Shown: positions 17,137 to 28,266, numbered from the stretch's first letter. The stretch is DNA of 37,052 nt from Taibaiella sp. (GCA_014377675.1 JACMPD010000177.1:1-37052); one strand, 5' to 3'. Numbers and translations: made by a program. The notes: generated from the sequence alone by a model not told the origin.

Positions 17137-17619
17137 TTATCTGAGCGCGGCTTTCTCCAGCCTGAAACCGATATGCAATACTTCAGGCAGGGGATTCACG
17201 CGCATGTTTTGTTCCAGGGCTATTTCATAAAGTCCGTTCCGGTTAAACCTCACCGAGTCACCGAGGTCAACGGCCACACGCTCTTCATAAATGGCGCCCA
17301 GGCCCCTGCCGAGCCACTGTCCGTTGGGAGCAGCCAGTGTTATATTCACCCGTTCTTTTTTTATAATGCTGTCCCCCGGTGTTTTAATATATATCCACAT
17401 CCACAGATTGTTATAAGGGTATGCCTGGGTATGCTGTACTATAAAATAGGGTTGGTAGCGGGAGGCGCTGTCGGTGATCTCAAACTTAAACAGTGGCCTG
17501 AAATTGTAGTTCCAGGCGTTTTTGGGTATGGGTTCCTGCTTCTGGTAGTATGGCGCGGGGTAAGACAAGCAGCCGCTGAGTGCGGCGCAAATAATTAGGC
17601 ATAGAACGGCGATACGTAG
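17137..17619 (-). CDS. gldH: Gliding motility lipoprotein GldH-like
   Basis: MLRIAVLCLIICAALSGCLS lipobox; WNYNFRPLFKFEITDSASRYQPYFIVQHTQAYPYNNLWMWIYIKTPGDSI, the GldH pattern. Confidence 0.85.
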   Translation of the reverse strand, partial: LRIAVLCLIICAALSGCLSYPAPYYQKQEPIPKNAWNYNFRPLFKFEITDSASRYQPYFIVQHTQAYPYNNLWMWIYIKTPGDSIIKKERVNITLAAPNGQWLGRGLGAIYEERVAVDLGDSVRFNRNGLYEIALEQNMRVNPLPEVLHIGFRLEKAALR

Positions 17620-18005
17620 CATCTGGTAACTCAAATATATAACCTGTAAACGATGGTGCAAAATTACGGCAGATATACGTAACGGGGGTTCAGTATTTTT
17701 AGGCCCGCCGGGCGGGTGTAAGGGGCGGCTTTTCTTTACGTAAAAAAATTTTATTTTTTACATCGTTGTCATATCATGCAATAGACATTCATGCAATCTG
17801 TTGTATATGTTATCAGAAAAAAACAATAGTGGTATATACATTCATTGTCAGGTTACCGGTATTTTTGCCTGCGCATAATATACAAGGAGATTTGCCCCGG
17901 CCGCTAATGTGCGCGGAATAATTATTGTAATGTAAATTGGCGGCAGTGGCTCTTTTTTGATGATTATATAAGAAGTAATTTGTTTTCAAATCGCCTGCAC
18001 AGGAT

Positions 18006-19379
18006 ATGCGCTATACGTTTTTTATTTTTTTAGTATATATATTTTCCGGTATTCAGGCAGGTTTTTCGCAGGAAAGAACGGTGGTTGGCTCGGCAATAGC
18101 AAACGACACGGCCAATACCGGGGGTATGTCCCGGTTCACGCTGCGGCAGTGTATAGCTTATGCAGTACGCTATCAGCCCGCATTGCGGCAGGCTGGGGTT
18201 GATGAACGCATTGCGAAGGCTAATAAAGCGATAGCCGTTTCCAGCTGGCTGCCGCAGGTGAACGCATCCGCTAACTACCAACACTACCTGCAGCTGCCCA
18301 CAACTTTCTTTCCGGTTAATGGTACGCTTACGCCAATACAGACAGGGGTTATCAATACCTCCTCTCCCCAGGTAGCGGTTACACAGAGCATCTTCAGCAA
18401 TGAAACACTGCTGGCTAACCGTACTGCCTCGCTTTATATACAGGCATCAAAAGAAAACACCAACGCCGCCCTCATTAACCTGGTGGTGGCTGTGAGCAAG
18501 GCTTTTTATGATGTGCTGCTTTCTGCGGAGCGGGCCGGTGTGTACCGGGAAGATACCGCACGGCTGAGGAAAAACCAAAGCGACGCTTACCACAGGTTCG
18601 TGAGCGGTATAGCTGATAAGGTGGACTACAAGCAGGCTACGATAGCGCTAAATAACTCCATGTCGCAGTTGAAAACCGCGACTGAAGATGTGGCCGCTAA
18701 AACCGCTACCCTGAAGCTGCTGATGGGCAGCCCGCAGGAGCATAATTTTACAGTCAGTTATGGTACCGCGCAGATGATGCGCGATATAGTAGCTGATACC
18801 CTTGGGCCGCTACGGGTAGAACGGCGGGTGGAGTACCGGCAGCTGCAGCTGGTAAGGCGCATACAGCGGCAGAGCACCCGCTATTACAAGCTGGGTTTTT
18901 TGCCCACGCTTTCCGCTTTTTATACCTATAACTACCCTTTTCTAAACAATAACTACGCTGACCTGTATAGCAAGGGATACCCAAACTCCTTCTACGGGTT
19001 GTCTTTTAATATCCCGATATTCACTGGCTTTAGGCGCACAGCCAATGTGCGCAAGGCCGAACTGCAGGAAGAGCGCATGGACTGGGATGAGGTAAACCTG
19101 GAGCTGACCATATACGCGGAGTATAAGAAGGCACTGGCAGCTTATAAAAGCAACTACTACTACCTGGCGACCCAGGCTGAAAACGCCGCGCTGGCGAGGG
19201 AGGTTTACAATGTAGTAAAGCTGCAATATGCCGAAGGCGTAAAGGCATATCTTGATGTGATAATAGCCGAGGCAGACTTGCAGACATCAGAAATAAATTA
19301 CCAGAACTCCCTGTTCCAGACGCTGCAAAGCAAGACTGACCTGGACAAGGCCATAGGAAATGTAGACATAGATGAATAA
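18006..19379 (+). CDS. TolC family outer membrane efflux protein
   Basis: FTLRQCIAYAVRYQPALRQAGVDERIAKANKAIAVSSWLPQVNASANYQHYLQLP...; OEP-family coiled-coil pattern; first gene of an RND operon. Confidence 0.92.
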   Translation: MRYTFFIFLVYIFSGIQAGFSQERTVVGSAIANDTANTGGMSRFTLRQCIAYAVRYQPALRQAGVDERIAKANKAIAVSSWLPQVNASANYQHYLQLPTTFFPVNGTLTPIQTGVINTSSPQVAVTQSIFSNETLLANRTASLYIQASKENTNAALINLVVAVSKAFYDVLLSAERAGVYREDTARLRKNQSDAYHRFVSGIADKVDYKQATIALNNSMSQLKTATEDVAAKTATLKLLMGSPQEHNFTVSYGTAQMMRDIVADTLGPLRVERRVEYRQLQLVRRIQRQSTRYYKLGFLPTLSAFYTYNYPFLNNNYADLYSKGYPNSFYGLSFNIPIFTGFRRTANVRKAELQEERMDWDEVNLELTIYAEYKKALAAYKSNYYYLATQAENAALAREVYNVVKLQYAEGVKAYLDVIIAEADLQTSEINYQNSLFQTLQSKTDLDKAIGNVDIDE

Positions 19380-19445
19380 TGCCGCCCTGATAAAGCGGTG
19401 TAATAATAATAGGTATGCGGGCGTTGCCTGCGCAAAGCAAGTAAT

Positions 19446-20624
19446 ATGAACAATATAATTGCCAGGTTAACTGTAGTTACATTAAGCTCCTTTTTATCGG
19501 TGGGTTGCGGCGATAAAAAGCCCGTACCCCCTAACCCGGCCACCTTGCCGGTACCGGTAAACCTGTACACGGCCCAGCGGGAAGAGGCGCTTTACTATGA
19601 CCAGTACCCCGGCACACTGGTGGCCCTGCAGCAGGTGGAGCTTCGCCCGCAGGCGGAAGGATATATAACCGCTATGTTTTTTAAAGAAGGCGAAGCGGTG
19701 AAAAAGGGACAAAAGCTGTATGAAATAGACAGAACCCGCTACCAGGCCGGCCTGGGGCAGGCGGAAGCGGGTGTGCAGGTAGCGGCAGCCAACCTGGCAC
19801 AAGCACAGAAAGACGCTGACCGGTACATATACCTTAATGAGCATGAAGCAGTAGCGAAGCAGACCCTTGACCACGCCCTCACGACCCTTGAAAACGCCAA
19901 AAACCTGCTAAAAGCCGCCAAACAGGATATTGTAAAATCGCAGACAAGCCTCAACTATTCCATAGTGCGGGCGCCATTTGACGGTGTAACGGGTATATCT
20001 CAGGTGAAGGTGGGCACATCAGTAAGTACGGGGCAAACTATATTGAATACCATATCAACCATAGACCCTGTTGCGGTTGACTTTGTGATAAATGAGAAGC
20101 AGATACCGCGCTTCGCGGCGCTGAGGGAACAGAAAGCCGCTGCAGGTGACAGCCTGTTTACCCTATTGCTGCCTGATAACAGCGTGTACCCATACCCCGG
20201 GCGTATAACCCTTATAGACCGGAGCGTGAACGCGCAGACAGGCAGCATAACGGTAAGGCTGCAGTTCCCGAACCCCGGTAAAATGCTGTACCCCGGTATG
20301 AGCTGCAAAGTAAGGGTGCGCAACCAGCACGCAGGCCCGCAGCTGCTTGTGCCAGGCAAGGCGGTGGTGGAGCAGATGGGCGAATTTTTTGTATACATAG
20401 CCAAAGACACAGTTATTGATAACCCCGCTGACACCACGGCAAAGAACAAAGGAGTTTCTGCCATGCACGCTCTGCAGCGTAAAGTGGTATTAGGCGCTGT
20501 GGTGGCGGATAAGATAATTGTAAAAACCGGCATTGAAGCAGGTGACGCGGTGATAGCCGACGGCGTGCAGAAAATGCGCGACGGCGCCCTTATAAAAATA
20601 CAGGAAGCGCCGCCCGCTAAATAG
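19446..20624 (+). CDS. Efflux RND transporter periplasmic adaptor subunit (MFP)
   Basis: PGTLVALQQVELRPQAEGYITAMFFKEGEAVKKGQKLYEIDRTRYQA...YSIVRAPFDGVTGISQVKVGTSVSTGQTILNTISTIDPVAVDFVINEKQIP. Confidence 0.95.
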   Translation: MNNIIARLTVVTLSSFLSVGCGDKKPVPPNPATLPVPVNLYTAQREEALYYDQYPGTLVALQQVELRPQAEGYITAMFFKEGEAVKKGQKLYEIDRTRYQAGLGQAEAGVQVAAANLAQAQKDADRYIYLNEHEAVAKQTLDHALTTLENAKNLLKAAKQDIVKSQTSLNYSIVRAPFDGVTGISQVKVGTSVSTGQTILNTISTIDPVAVDFVINEKQIPRFAALREQKAAAGDSLFTLLLPDNSVYPYPGRITLIDRSVNAQTGSITVRLQFPNPGKMLYPGMSCKVRVRNQHAGPQLLVPGKAVVEQMGEFFVYIAKDTVIDNPADTTAKNKGVSAMHALQRKVVLGAVVADKIIVKTGIEAGDAVIADGVQKMRDGALIKIQEAPPAK

Positions 20625-20680
20625 TAAGCAAAAACAATGATGGGGGAAAGCCGCACTAACACCATACAAAACAAATTATT

Positions 20681-23600
20681 ATGATTGCAGATGTATTTAT
20701 AAAACGGCCCGTAACAGCTATAGTCATTTCCCTGGTGCTGCTGCTGGTGGGGGCTATTTGCATAAGGGTGCTGCCGGTGGGGCAATACCCTGAAATAACC
20801 CCGCCTACCGTGCAGGTAACAGGGCAGTTTACCGGCGCAGATGCCCTTACGGTAGAGCAGACCATGGTGACGCCTGTTGAGGCCCAGATAAACGGTACAC
20901 CCAATATGCAGTACCTGCAAAGCAACAGCACAGCCAACGGAGCCATGTCTATTAATGTGGTCTTTAACGTAGGCACCAATGTAGATGTGGCGGCAGTTGA
21001 TGTGCAGAACAGGGTGAGCATAGCCACTCCGCAGCTGCCTGATGTGGTAAAGCGGCTCGGCCTTACTGTGAAGAAGCGCAACCCGAGCATACTGATGCTG
21101 GTGGCCGTGTATGCCCCACAGGCCAGCCATGATGTGACTTTTGTAGATAACTACACCAATATATTTGTGCGGGACGCACTGCTGCGCGTGAAAGGGGTAG
21201 GGGACATAGTAACGCGGACTGATGACTTTAGTATGCGTGTATGGCTTAACCCCGATAAACTGGCGGCCTATGGCATAGCCGCCGGCGATGTTACCGCCGC
21301 GCTCAGCGAGCAGAACGTGCAGGTGGCTGCCGGTTCGGTAGGGGCACCGCCGCAGCAGAGCACCCAGGTATTTGAGTACAGCCTGCTGGTAAACGGGCGC
21401 ATTAATAAGGTAAGCGATTTTGAAAATATAATTATTAAAACACAGCCCGGCCAGGGGCAGGTGGTGTACCTAAAAGATGTGGCGCGCGTTGAGCTGGGTA
21501 AGTTTGCCTACGCCAGCAATTCGTTTGTTGACGGCAAGCGTGCCTCTTACCTGCTGGTGTACCAGGCGCCGGGCAGCAATGCACTTCAAACGGCGCAGGG
21601 TGTTTATGAAAAGATGGAAGAGCTGAGACCCTCCTTCCCGGCTGGGATAGCCTACAGTGTCCCTTTTGAATCGGTTACGGTAGTAAAGGTATCGCTGCAT
21701 GAGGTGCTGCTGACACTGCTGGAGGCTCTTGGCCTGGTAGCCATAGTGGTGTTCCTTTTCCTGCAAAACTGGCGGGCCACGCTTATCCCGCTCCTGGCTA
21801 TACCGGTTTCAATAGTAGGTACGTTTATCTTCTTTATCCCGCTTGGCTTCACCATCAATACTCTTACTATGTTCGGCTTTGTGCTGGCTATTGGTATAGT
21901 GGTTGATGACGCCATTGTGGTGGTAGAGGCGGTGCAACACTATATTGATGAAAAAGAAATGAGCGCCCGGGAGGCGACCATAGCCGCCATGAAGGATATT
22001 TCAGGCCCGGTGGTGGCGATAGCACTTATACTCGCGGCTGTGTTTGTACCTGTGGCCTTTATACCCGGTATAGTAGGTAGGCTCTACCAGCAGTTCGCGG
22101 TTACCATTGCTATCTCCGTGTTACTTTCGGCTTTTATCGCTTTGTCGCTTACACCGGCGCTCTGTACCCTGCTGCTGAGGAAAAGCGAGGTGAACGCGCA
22201 GGCGCGCGGCCTTAACAAGCTGTTTTATAAATTTAATAACTGGTTTGAAGGGTTCGCGCATAAGTATACCAATGGCGTGCAGCGGAGTATAAAGGCATCA
22301 AAACTGGTTTTGATCCTGTTGGTTTGTGTGGGTTTTGGTACCTTCCTGCTGTTTAAAAGTAAGCCTTCCGGCTTTATACCTACCGAAGATGAAGGGCGTA
22401 TATTCATTACCTATGAGCTGGCTGAGGCCGCTTCCACCACCCGTTCGCTTGAGGTATTGCATAAAGTTATGGATGTGGTACAAGGTACGCCCGGTGTTGG
22501 CCACTTCGCCGCCCTTGGCGGGCTTAATGTGGTTACCTTCTCCACCAAATCAAACAGCGGCAGCATCTTCTGCCAGCTGAAACCGTGGGATGAGCGCACA
22601 AAGGCGGCTGAGCAGGTCCCTGGGATATTAGATGAGCTGCGCCGCCGCATAGCCGAAGCCGGCATAAAGCAGGCCAATGTGGTGGTGATTTCGCCGCCGC
22701 CTATACCGGGTCTGGGCCAGACCGCCGGTTTCAGTATACAGATACAGCAAAGGCAGACGGCTGATGATGTGCGGGCTTTTGAAAAAGTAGTGAAGAACTT
22801 TGTAGCCGAAGTAAACAAAGACCCCGTGACCGGGAACGCATTCAGCTTTTATGGCGCGCATACTCCGGGCTACAATGTAACCGTGGACCGGGAGAAATGC
22901 AAGAAAATGGGTGTGGCCATATCTGATGTTTTTGGTGCTATACAAACGTTTATGGGTAGCTACTACGTGAACGATATAAGCCTGTACGGCCGCAACTTCC
23001 ACGTGGTGGTGCAGGCCGACACCAACTTCAGGACTATAATAACGGATATGGACAAGTACTATGTGCGCAACCAGGCCGGGCAAATGCTGCCGCTGAGCAC
23101 CCTGGTCACTTATTCGCCAACGGAGACTGCACCGCTTATATCTCATTTCAATATCTTCAGGTCAGCTGAGGTAAATGGTTCCCCAAAAACCGGCTACAGC
23201 AGCGGGCAGGCCATAGAGGCGCTGAAGGCTATAGCCGCACGTACACTGCCGCAGGGCTATGGCTATGAGTTTTCAGGGCTCAGCTATGAGGAGGAACATG
23301 CCGGTTCGGCTTCAACGTATATATTTATGTTGTCTATTGTTTTTGTATTCCTGTTCCTTGCGGCCCTTTACGAAAGCTGGTCTATACCCTTTTCTGTATT
23401 GCTCTCGGTGCCGCTGGGCGCGTTCGGGGCCATACTCACACTCACTATGGTGCCATCACTTACCAATAATATATACGCTCAGATCGGGTTGATAACCCTC
23501 ATAGGGCTCTGCGCCAAAAACGCCATACTTATAGTAGAGTTCGCGAAAGAGCGGGTGGATAGCGGGGAAGATATTGTGAAGGCCACACTGGAAGCGGTGC

Positions 23601-23821
23601 GGCTGCGGCTGAGACCTATTATTATGACTTCCCTTGCGTTTATACTCGGCGTGCTGCCGCTGGTGCTCGCTGAAGGCGCGGGTGCAGTGGCACGGCGCAC
23701 CATCGGGTTTACAGTGCTGGGCGGTATGGTGGCTGCCACTTCACTGGCTATTTTTGTCGTCCCGGTATTGTTTGTCGTTATTTCCAAAGTCGCATTCCGC
23801 CAAAGAGAGCGTGCGGTTTAG
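20681..23821 (+). CDS. Efflux RND transporter permease, HAE1-type
   Basis: IADVFIKRPVTAIVISLVLLLVGAICIRVLPVGQYPEITPPTVQVTGQFTGADALTVEQTMVTPVEAQINGTPNMQYLQSNS...; 1046 aa; GFVLAIGIVVDDAIVVVEAV. Confidence 0.97.
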   Translation: MIADVFIKRPVTAIVISLVLLLVGAICIRVLPVGQYPEITPPTVQVTGQFTGADALTVEQTMVTPVEAQINGTPNMQYLQSNSTANGAMSINVVFNVGTNVDVAAVDVQNRVSIATPQLPDVVKRLGLTVKKRNPSILMLVAVYAPQASHDVTFVDNYTNIFVRDALLRVKGVGDIVTRTDDFSMRVWLNPDKLAAYGIAAGDVTAALSEQNVQVAAGSVGAPPQQSTQVFEYSLLVNGRINKVSDFENIIIKTQPGQGQVVYLKDVARVELGKFAYASNSFVDGKRASYLLVYQAPGSNALQTAQGVYEKMEELRPSFPAGIAYSVPFESVTVVKVSLHEVLLTLLEALGLVAIVVFLFLQNWRATLIPLLAIPVSIVGTFIFFIPLGFTINTLTMFGFVLAIGIVVDDAIVVVEAVQHYIDEKEMSAREATIAAMKDISGPVVAIALILAAVFVPVAFIPGIVGRLYQQFAVTIAISVLLSAFIALSLTPALCTLLLRKSEVNAQARGLNKLFYKFNNWFEGFAHKYTNGVQRSIKASKLVLILLVCVGFGTFLLFKSKPSGFIPTEDEGRIFITYELAEAASTTRSLEVLHKVMDVVQGTPGVGHFAALGGLNVVTFSTKSNSGSIFCQLKPWDERTKAAEQVPGILDELRRRIAEAGIKQANVVVISPPPIPGLGQTAGFSIQIQQRQTADDVRAFEKVVKNFVAEVNKDPVTGNAFSFYGAHTPGYNVTVDREKCKKMGVAISDVFGAIQTFMGSYYVNDISLYGRNFHVVVQADTNFRTIITDMDKYYVRNQAGQMLPLSTLVTYSPTETAPLISHFNIFRSAEVNGSPKTGYSSGQAIEALKAIAARTLPQGYGYEFSGLSYEEEHAGSASTYIFMLSIVFVFLFLAALYESWSIPFSVLLSVPLGAFGAILTLTMVPSLTNNIYAQIGLITLIGLCAKNAILIVEFAKERVDSGEDIVKATLEAVRLRLRPIIMTSLAFILGVLPLVLAEGAGAVARRTIGFTVLGGMVAATSLAIFVVPVLFVVISKVAFRQRERAV

Positions 23822-23843
23822 CTCTTTATTGTTTGTGAAAGAT

Positions 23844-23875
23844 ACCCCCGGCCATAAGTGCCGGGGGTTTCTTTT
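23844..23875 (+). terminator. Intrinsic terminator after the RND operon
   Basis: ACCCCCGGC-cataagt-GCCGGGGGT followed by TTCTTTT. Confidence 0.85.
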
Positions 23876-24307
23876 ATGCCCCAATCCCCCCTTCCGCAGG
23901 CTTATTTCCCTTGTGTATTTTTTTCCCCAAAATTGTAAACCTAAAATAGGCTGATTTTAACTTATCAAGCGAAATTTTATCTGTAAGTCACACTTTGTAT
24001 ACTGGTTTCATTATTTTTTATAAATTTAATGGTGGCAGATTCGACTGGCATCATACTAAGTACATTAAAGTTGACTTTATACTTATTTACAACGTTCTTC
24101 AGTTATATTAGTCTGTAAACCAGTAAATATTTATTATATTTCAGCGTTTTTTATTTCGGTCTGAAATAGGATAATCGTGAGTTTAAAATAAATGTCCGGT
24201 TTTCGATTTGATAAAAAACCAACATTGCCTGCCCTGCGTATGTGATAATGTACCGGTAGGGCACAATTATTTAAAATGATCTGTTAACTATTAAAAAAAC
24301 CATTACC

Positions 24308-26065
24308 ATGCGAACAAAAAACTACTTATTGAGAAAAATGGGGATTTTGCCTGTTTTTCTTGGTGTTATGTCACTTGGGCTCACAGCCCGGGCGTCAAGC
24401 CACAGGGAAGCGCCGCTAATCTCCCGTGACCCACAGGCTGATAATACTGACCTGTATGTATTCAGGAGCCCTGATAACCCAAATACGGTTACCATTATTG
24501 CCAACTACATTCCTTTTGAGTCACCGGAAGGCGGCCCGAACTATTACAGTTTTGGTAAAAATGTGAGATATGAAATCCACATTAAAAACAAAACGACGAC
24601 AACAGGTGATGATATTACTTATCGCTTCACCTTCTCCCAGGTTAACCAGGACACGACAACGTTCTTTAACATCCGTTTGGGCCAGCAAAACCTGAAAACC
24701 ACCTACAAGTGCGAAAAGAGCACTGACGGCGGTGCTTCTTGGTCAACCGTTGTGAATACAGGTGTAGTACCACCCAACAACATTGGCCCGCGTTCTATCC
24801 AGAACACTACAGTCGGTCTGGGTGCATCGAGCTATATGAGCCTGATGACTTCAGCAATTCAGACACCTTCATCAGGTGAAAGTATTTTCTGCGGCCCTGT
24901 TGACGATCCTTTCTTTGCTGATCTTGCAGGCATTTTTGATCTGGGTAATGTCCGCCCGGGTGGCCTTAGTACAGCCAATGCGCCTAAAGATGCGTTAGCC
25001 CGTTTCAACTGCCACACTATAGCTATGAAAATACCTATAAGCATGTTGCAGAAAAGTGGTTTAAGCGTTTCTTCAGCTGTAAACATACTTGATCCTAATT
25101 TCGTAATTGGGGTTTGGGCATCAGCCAGCCGCCAGCAAATCAAAACTTTAGCCAGTGACTCCGCGGCATATTCAGGCAGTTGGATACAGGTATCCCGACT
25201 TGGTATGCCACTGACCAATGAAGTAATTATACCTATTGGTATGAAGGACAAGTGGAATTCTGCCAACCCTGCAAACGATGTTCAGTTCGCTAAGTATTTC
25301 AGCAATCCTGAACTCGCATTATATATGGATGCGTCCGCTTTCGGTGGTGCAGTGCCTGCTTTAAACGCTTTGAGGGTGCAATCAGCGTCTTTAGGTATGT
25401 TTGATTTCAGGAATACGCGCAAAGGGCTTTACGGCCTGAAAGGTACTGCCTTCGTTGCAGGAACAGCTTTAGCCGAATCAGCTTTTGGCGGTGTATTGTT
25501 ACCTGACTCCATGAGCCCTCGTGCTGTGGATATATTACCTATCTTCTATACAGGTGTACCTAACCTGGCTCCTTACCAGTTAGCGACCGGCAAACCCGCC
25601 AACTCACCGCTATCTGTAGGCAAACCATTCATTAATAACTTTCTGCCTACACTTGGTGATATGCTCCGCCTGAATATGGCAGTACCTACCACATCACGTA
25701 CTGACCCTAATTTCAGTTCTTTAGGTATAGTGAATGCAGCGGTTTTAGGTCTCACGGTTGCGCCTTACAATACTGATACAACAATGATGTTTATCCCGAA
25801 TATGGATGGCTTCCCTAATGGCCGCAGGCTTGAAGATGATGTAGTTACCATTGAGCTGCAGGCAGTAGGTGGCGTAGCCCTCGCTGCAATAGGATTGTGG
25901 TATAACGATTATCGTGGTACAGGATCACCTGTTACGCCTCAGTTATTAAATGTATTAACATTCAATGGCGGTATCACTAAAAACGATACAACGTTCCAGA
26001 ACGGATTCCCTTATGTGCAGCAGCCATGGAGAGGATACGATTATTCTTACCAGGCGAGGTTCTAA
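24308..26065 (+). CDS. DUF4331 domain protein, paralog 1 (no C-terminal sorting domain)
   Basis: SSHREAPLISRDPQADNTDLYVFRSPDNPNTVTIIANYIPFESPEGGPNYYSFGKNVRYEIHI...; signal peptide. Confidence 0.93.
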   Translation: MRTKNYLLRKMGILPVFLGVMSLGLTARASSHREAPLISRDPQADNTDLYVFRSPDNPNTVTIIANYIPFESPEGGPNYYSFGKNVRYEIHIKNKTTTTGDDITYRFTFSQVNQDTTTFFNIRLGQQNLKTTYKCEKSTDGGASWSTVVNTGVVPPNNIGPRSIQNTTVGLGASSYMSLMTSAIQTPSSGESIFCGPVDDPFFADLAGIFDLGNVRPGGLSTANAPKDALARFNCHTIAMKIPISMLQKSGLSVSSAVNILDPNFVIGVWASASRQQIKTLASDSAAYSGSWIQVSRLGMPLTNEVIIPIGMKDKWNSANPANDVQFAKYFSNPELALYMDASAFGGAVPALNALRVQSASLGMFDFRNTRKGLYGLKGTAFVAGTALAESAFGGVLLPDSMSPRAVDILPIFYTGVPNLAPYQLATGKPANSPLSVGKPFINNFLPTLGDMLRLNMAVPTTSRTDPNFSSLGIVNAAVLGLTVAPYNTDTTMMFIPNMDGFPNGRRLEDDVVTIELQAVGGVALAAIGLWYNDYRGTGSPVTPQLLNVLTFNGGITKNDTTFQNGFPYVQQPWRGYDYSYQARF

Positions 26066-26109
26066 GCCGCATCCATTTTCAACAACAAACAATTCAAAAA
26101 AACTTAATC

Positions 26110-28137
26110 ATGAGAAATATTTTAAACAAACTGTGTACGGCGGCGCTGATAACGTTGCTCCCACAAATTCAGGCCGTTGCCTCGTCTCACAGGGAGGCGC
26201 CGCTAATAGCTTTCGACGGGCAGGCAGACAATACTGACCTTTATGTATTCAGAAGCCCATGCGACACCAATAAGGTGGTAATTATTGCCAATTACATACC
26301 TTTTGAACATCCTGCGGGCGGGCCAAACTGGTATTCTTTCGGGCAGAATATACGCTACGAAATACACATCAAAAACAAAACCACCACGACTGGTGATGAT
26401 ATTATTTATCGTTTTACCTTCACTCAAAGAAATGAAGATTCTTCAACTTTCTTCAATATAAGGTTGGGTAAGGAAAATCAAAAGACGGTATATATGTGTG
26501 AGCGCAGCGTTAATGGCGGCAGCAGCTTTACAGCAATTAAAACGGGCGGTACAGTACCCCCGGCTAACATAGGGCCACGCTCTATTGATGGTCCGGTTGG
26601 TTTGAACCACACAGCAGGTTATGATGACCTGATGATGTCAGCTGTTACAACGGCCACTACAGGTGAGAAATTATTCTGCGGCCCCGTTGATGATCCGTTC
26701 TTCGTTGACCTGGGTGGTGCTTTTGATGTTGGCGGTTTCCGCAGCGTTGGCCGTGATGCTCTGGCGAAATTCAATTGCCATACTATAGCTATCGAAGTAC
26801 CTATTTCTACTTTGCAGGCAACAGGTTTGTCTACTACTTCAGCCACCAGCATTCTTGACCCTAACTTTATTATAGGTGTTTGGGCATCAGCCAGCAGGCA
26901 CACAATAACTACCCTCAGCACCGTAGGCGCTGATCCATCTACATCCGGTTCATGGGTGCAAATCTCCCGCATAGGTATGCCGCTTACTAACGAGGTAATA
27001 ATACCTATAGGCGCTAAAGACAGGTGGAATGGCGCGAACCCTTACACTGATGACATCAACTACGCCAAGTACTTCAACAATCCTGAACTGGCTCTATACA
27101 TGGATGCTTCAGCATTCGGTGGCGCAGTACCAGGTCTTGCCCCACTACGTATACAGACGGCTTCTTTAGGTACTTACGATTTCCGTAACACGAAAAAAGG
27201 TTTGTATCCTTTGAAAGGTAGTGCAGCAGTTGCAGGTACCGCATTAGATGATGCACTATTTGGTACTTTATTGCTCCCAGATTCCATGAGCCCACGTTCG
27301 GTAGATCTTCTCCCTATCTTCCTTACCGGTGTGCCTAACCTGGCTCCTTATCAACTGGCTACAGGTAAGGGTGGTAACCCGCTTGCTAACGGCAAGCCGT
27401 TTATCAACAACTTTATGCCTACCAAAACAGATATGATCAGGTTAAACATGGCAGTTCCGCCTACGCCTCGTAACAGTGCCGCTTTCAGTTCACTTGGGTT
27501 GGTACAGGCAGCAGTGCTTGGTTTAACTGACACTAATTACAACAGAACCGCCGCGTTACAGTTTATTCCTAACATGGATGGCTTCCCTAACGGCCGCAGG
27601 CTTGAAGATGATGTAACTACCATTGAGTTGCAGGCAGTATCAGGTGTTGTGTTAGCTGCCATTGGTTTGTGGTATGATGACTACACGGGCTCAGGCAGCC
27701 CTGTAACGGCTAACCTGGTGAGCGTATTATCTTTCAATGCAGGTGTTACTAAGAATGACACTACGTTTAAAGGTTGCTTCCCCTATTTACAGGATCCGTG
27801 GAGAGGCTTTACAGGCGCACAATATACAGGCCCTACCCTGGGTGTAAACACGCAGCAGCTGCCATTAAATACTCCTATGGCTGTTATGTCAGTGTTCCCT
27901 AACCCGGTAGCTTCAGCGGTTAACTTCCGTTACAAACTAACAGTTAGCGCCAACATCAATATCCAGATTACGGATATGACGGGTGGTGTGGTAAAAATGA
28001 TCAATGAGGGCGGCAGAGGTGCCGGCGACTATACCGCTCAGTGGGATGCTTCAGCATTGCCAACGGGTAACTATATCGTGAACCTGATTGCTAACAATGA
28101 AATACAGCAGACTGCTAAAATAGTGGTTGCCCACTAA
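26110..28137 (+). CDS. DUF4331 domain protein, paralog 2 with T9SS type A C-terminal sorting domain
   Basis: SSHREAPLIAFDGQADNTDLYVFRSP...; tail VFPNPVASAVNFRYKLTVSANINIQITDMTGGVVKMINEGGRGAGDYTAQWDASALPTGNYIVNLIANNEIQQTAKIVVAH. Likely start is the internal Met (MRNILNKL). Confidence 0.93.
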   Translation: MRNILNKLCTAALITLLPQIQAVASSHREAPLIAFDGQADNTDLYVFRSPCDTNKVVIIANYIPFEHPAGGPNWYSFGQNIRYEIHIKNKTTTTGDDIIYRFTFTQRNEDSSTFFNIRLGKENQKTVYMCERSVNGGSSFTAIKTGGTVPPANIGPRSIDGPVGLNHTAGYDDLMMSAVTTATTGEKLFCGPVDDPFFVDLGGAFDVGGFRSVGRDALAKFNCHTIAIEVPISTLQATGLSTTSATSILDPNFIIGVWASASRHTITTLSTVGADPSTSGSWVQISRIGMPLTNEVIIPIGAKDRWNGANPYTDDINYAKYFNNPELALYMDASAFGGAVPGLAPLRIQTASLGTYDFRNTKKGLYPLKGSAAVAGTALDDALFGTLLLPDSMSPRSVDLLPIFLTGVPNLAPYQLATGKGGNPLANGKPFINNFMPTKTDMIRLNMAVPPTPRNSAAFSSLGLVQAAVLGLTDTNYNRTAALQFIPNMDGFPNGRRLEDDVTTIELQAVSGVVLAAIGLWYDDYTGSGSPVTANLVSVLSFNAGVTKNDTTFKGCFPYLQDPWRGFTGAQYTGPTLGVNTQQLPLNTPMAVMSVFPNPVASAVNFRYKLTVSANINIQITDMTGGVVKMINEGGRGAGDYTAQWDASALPTGNYIVNLIANNEIQQTAKIVVAH

Positions 28138-28160
28138 TACGGTCACTGAGATATAATGCA

Positions 28161-28190
28161 ATAAGAGGCCGGATTTTTCCGGCCTCTTAT
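28161..28190 (+). terminator. Strong hairpin after the DUF4331 pair
   Basis: ATAAGAGGCCGGA-TTTT-TCCGGCCTCTTAT, 13-bp perfect stem; lacks a long T-tract on the plus strand beyond 'ttat'. Confidence 0.6.
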
Positions 28191-28266
28191 AATTGAAGCC
28201 CTACCTGCCAGTATTTTAAAAGGATTATCTTCAGGCCAGGCATTAACACACTGCTAAAAACAAGAC

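Noticed and set aside
20000-21130. Long antisense ORF (376 aa, minus strand) over the efflux adaptor/permease junction
   Set aside because: Shadow frame of two well-supported genes; low-complexity, Cys/His/Arg-rich translation without any recognisable domain.
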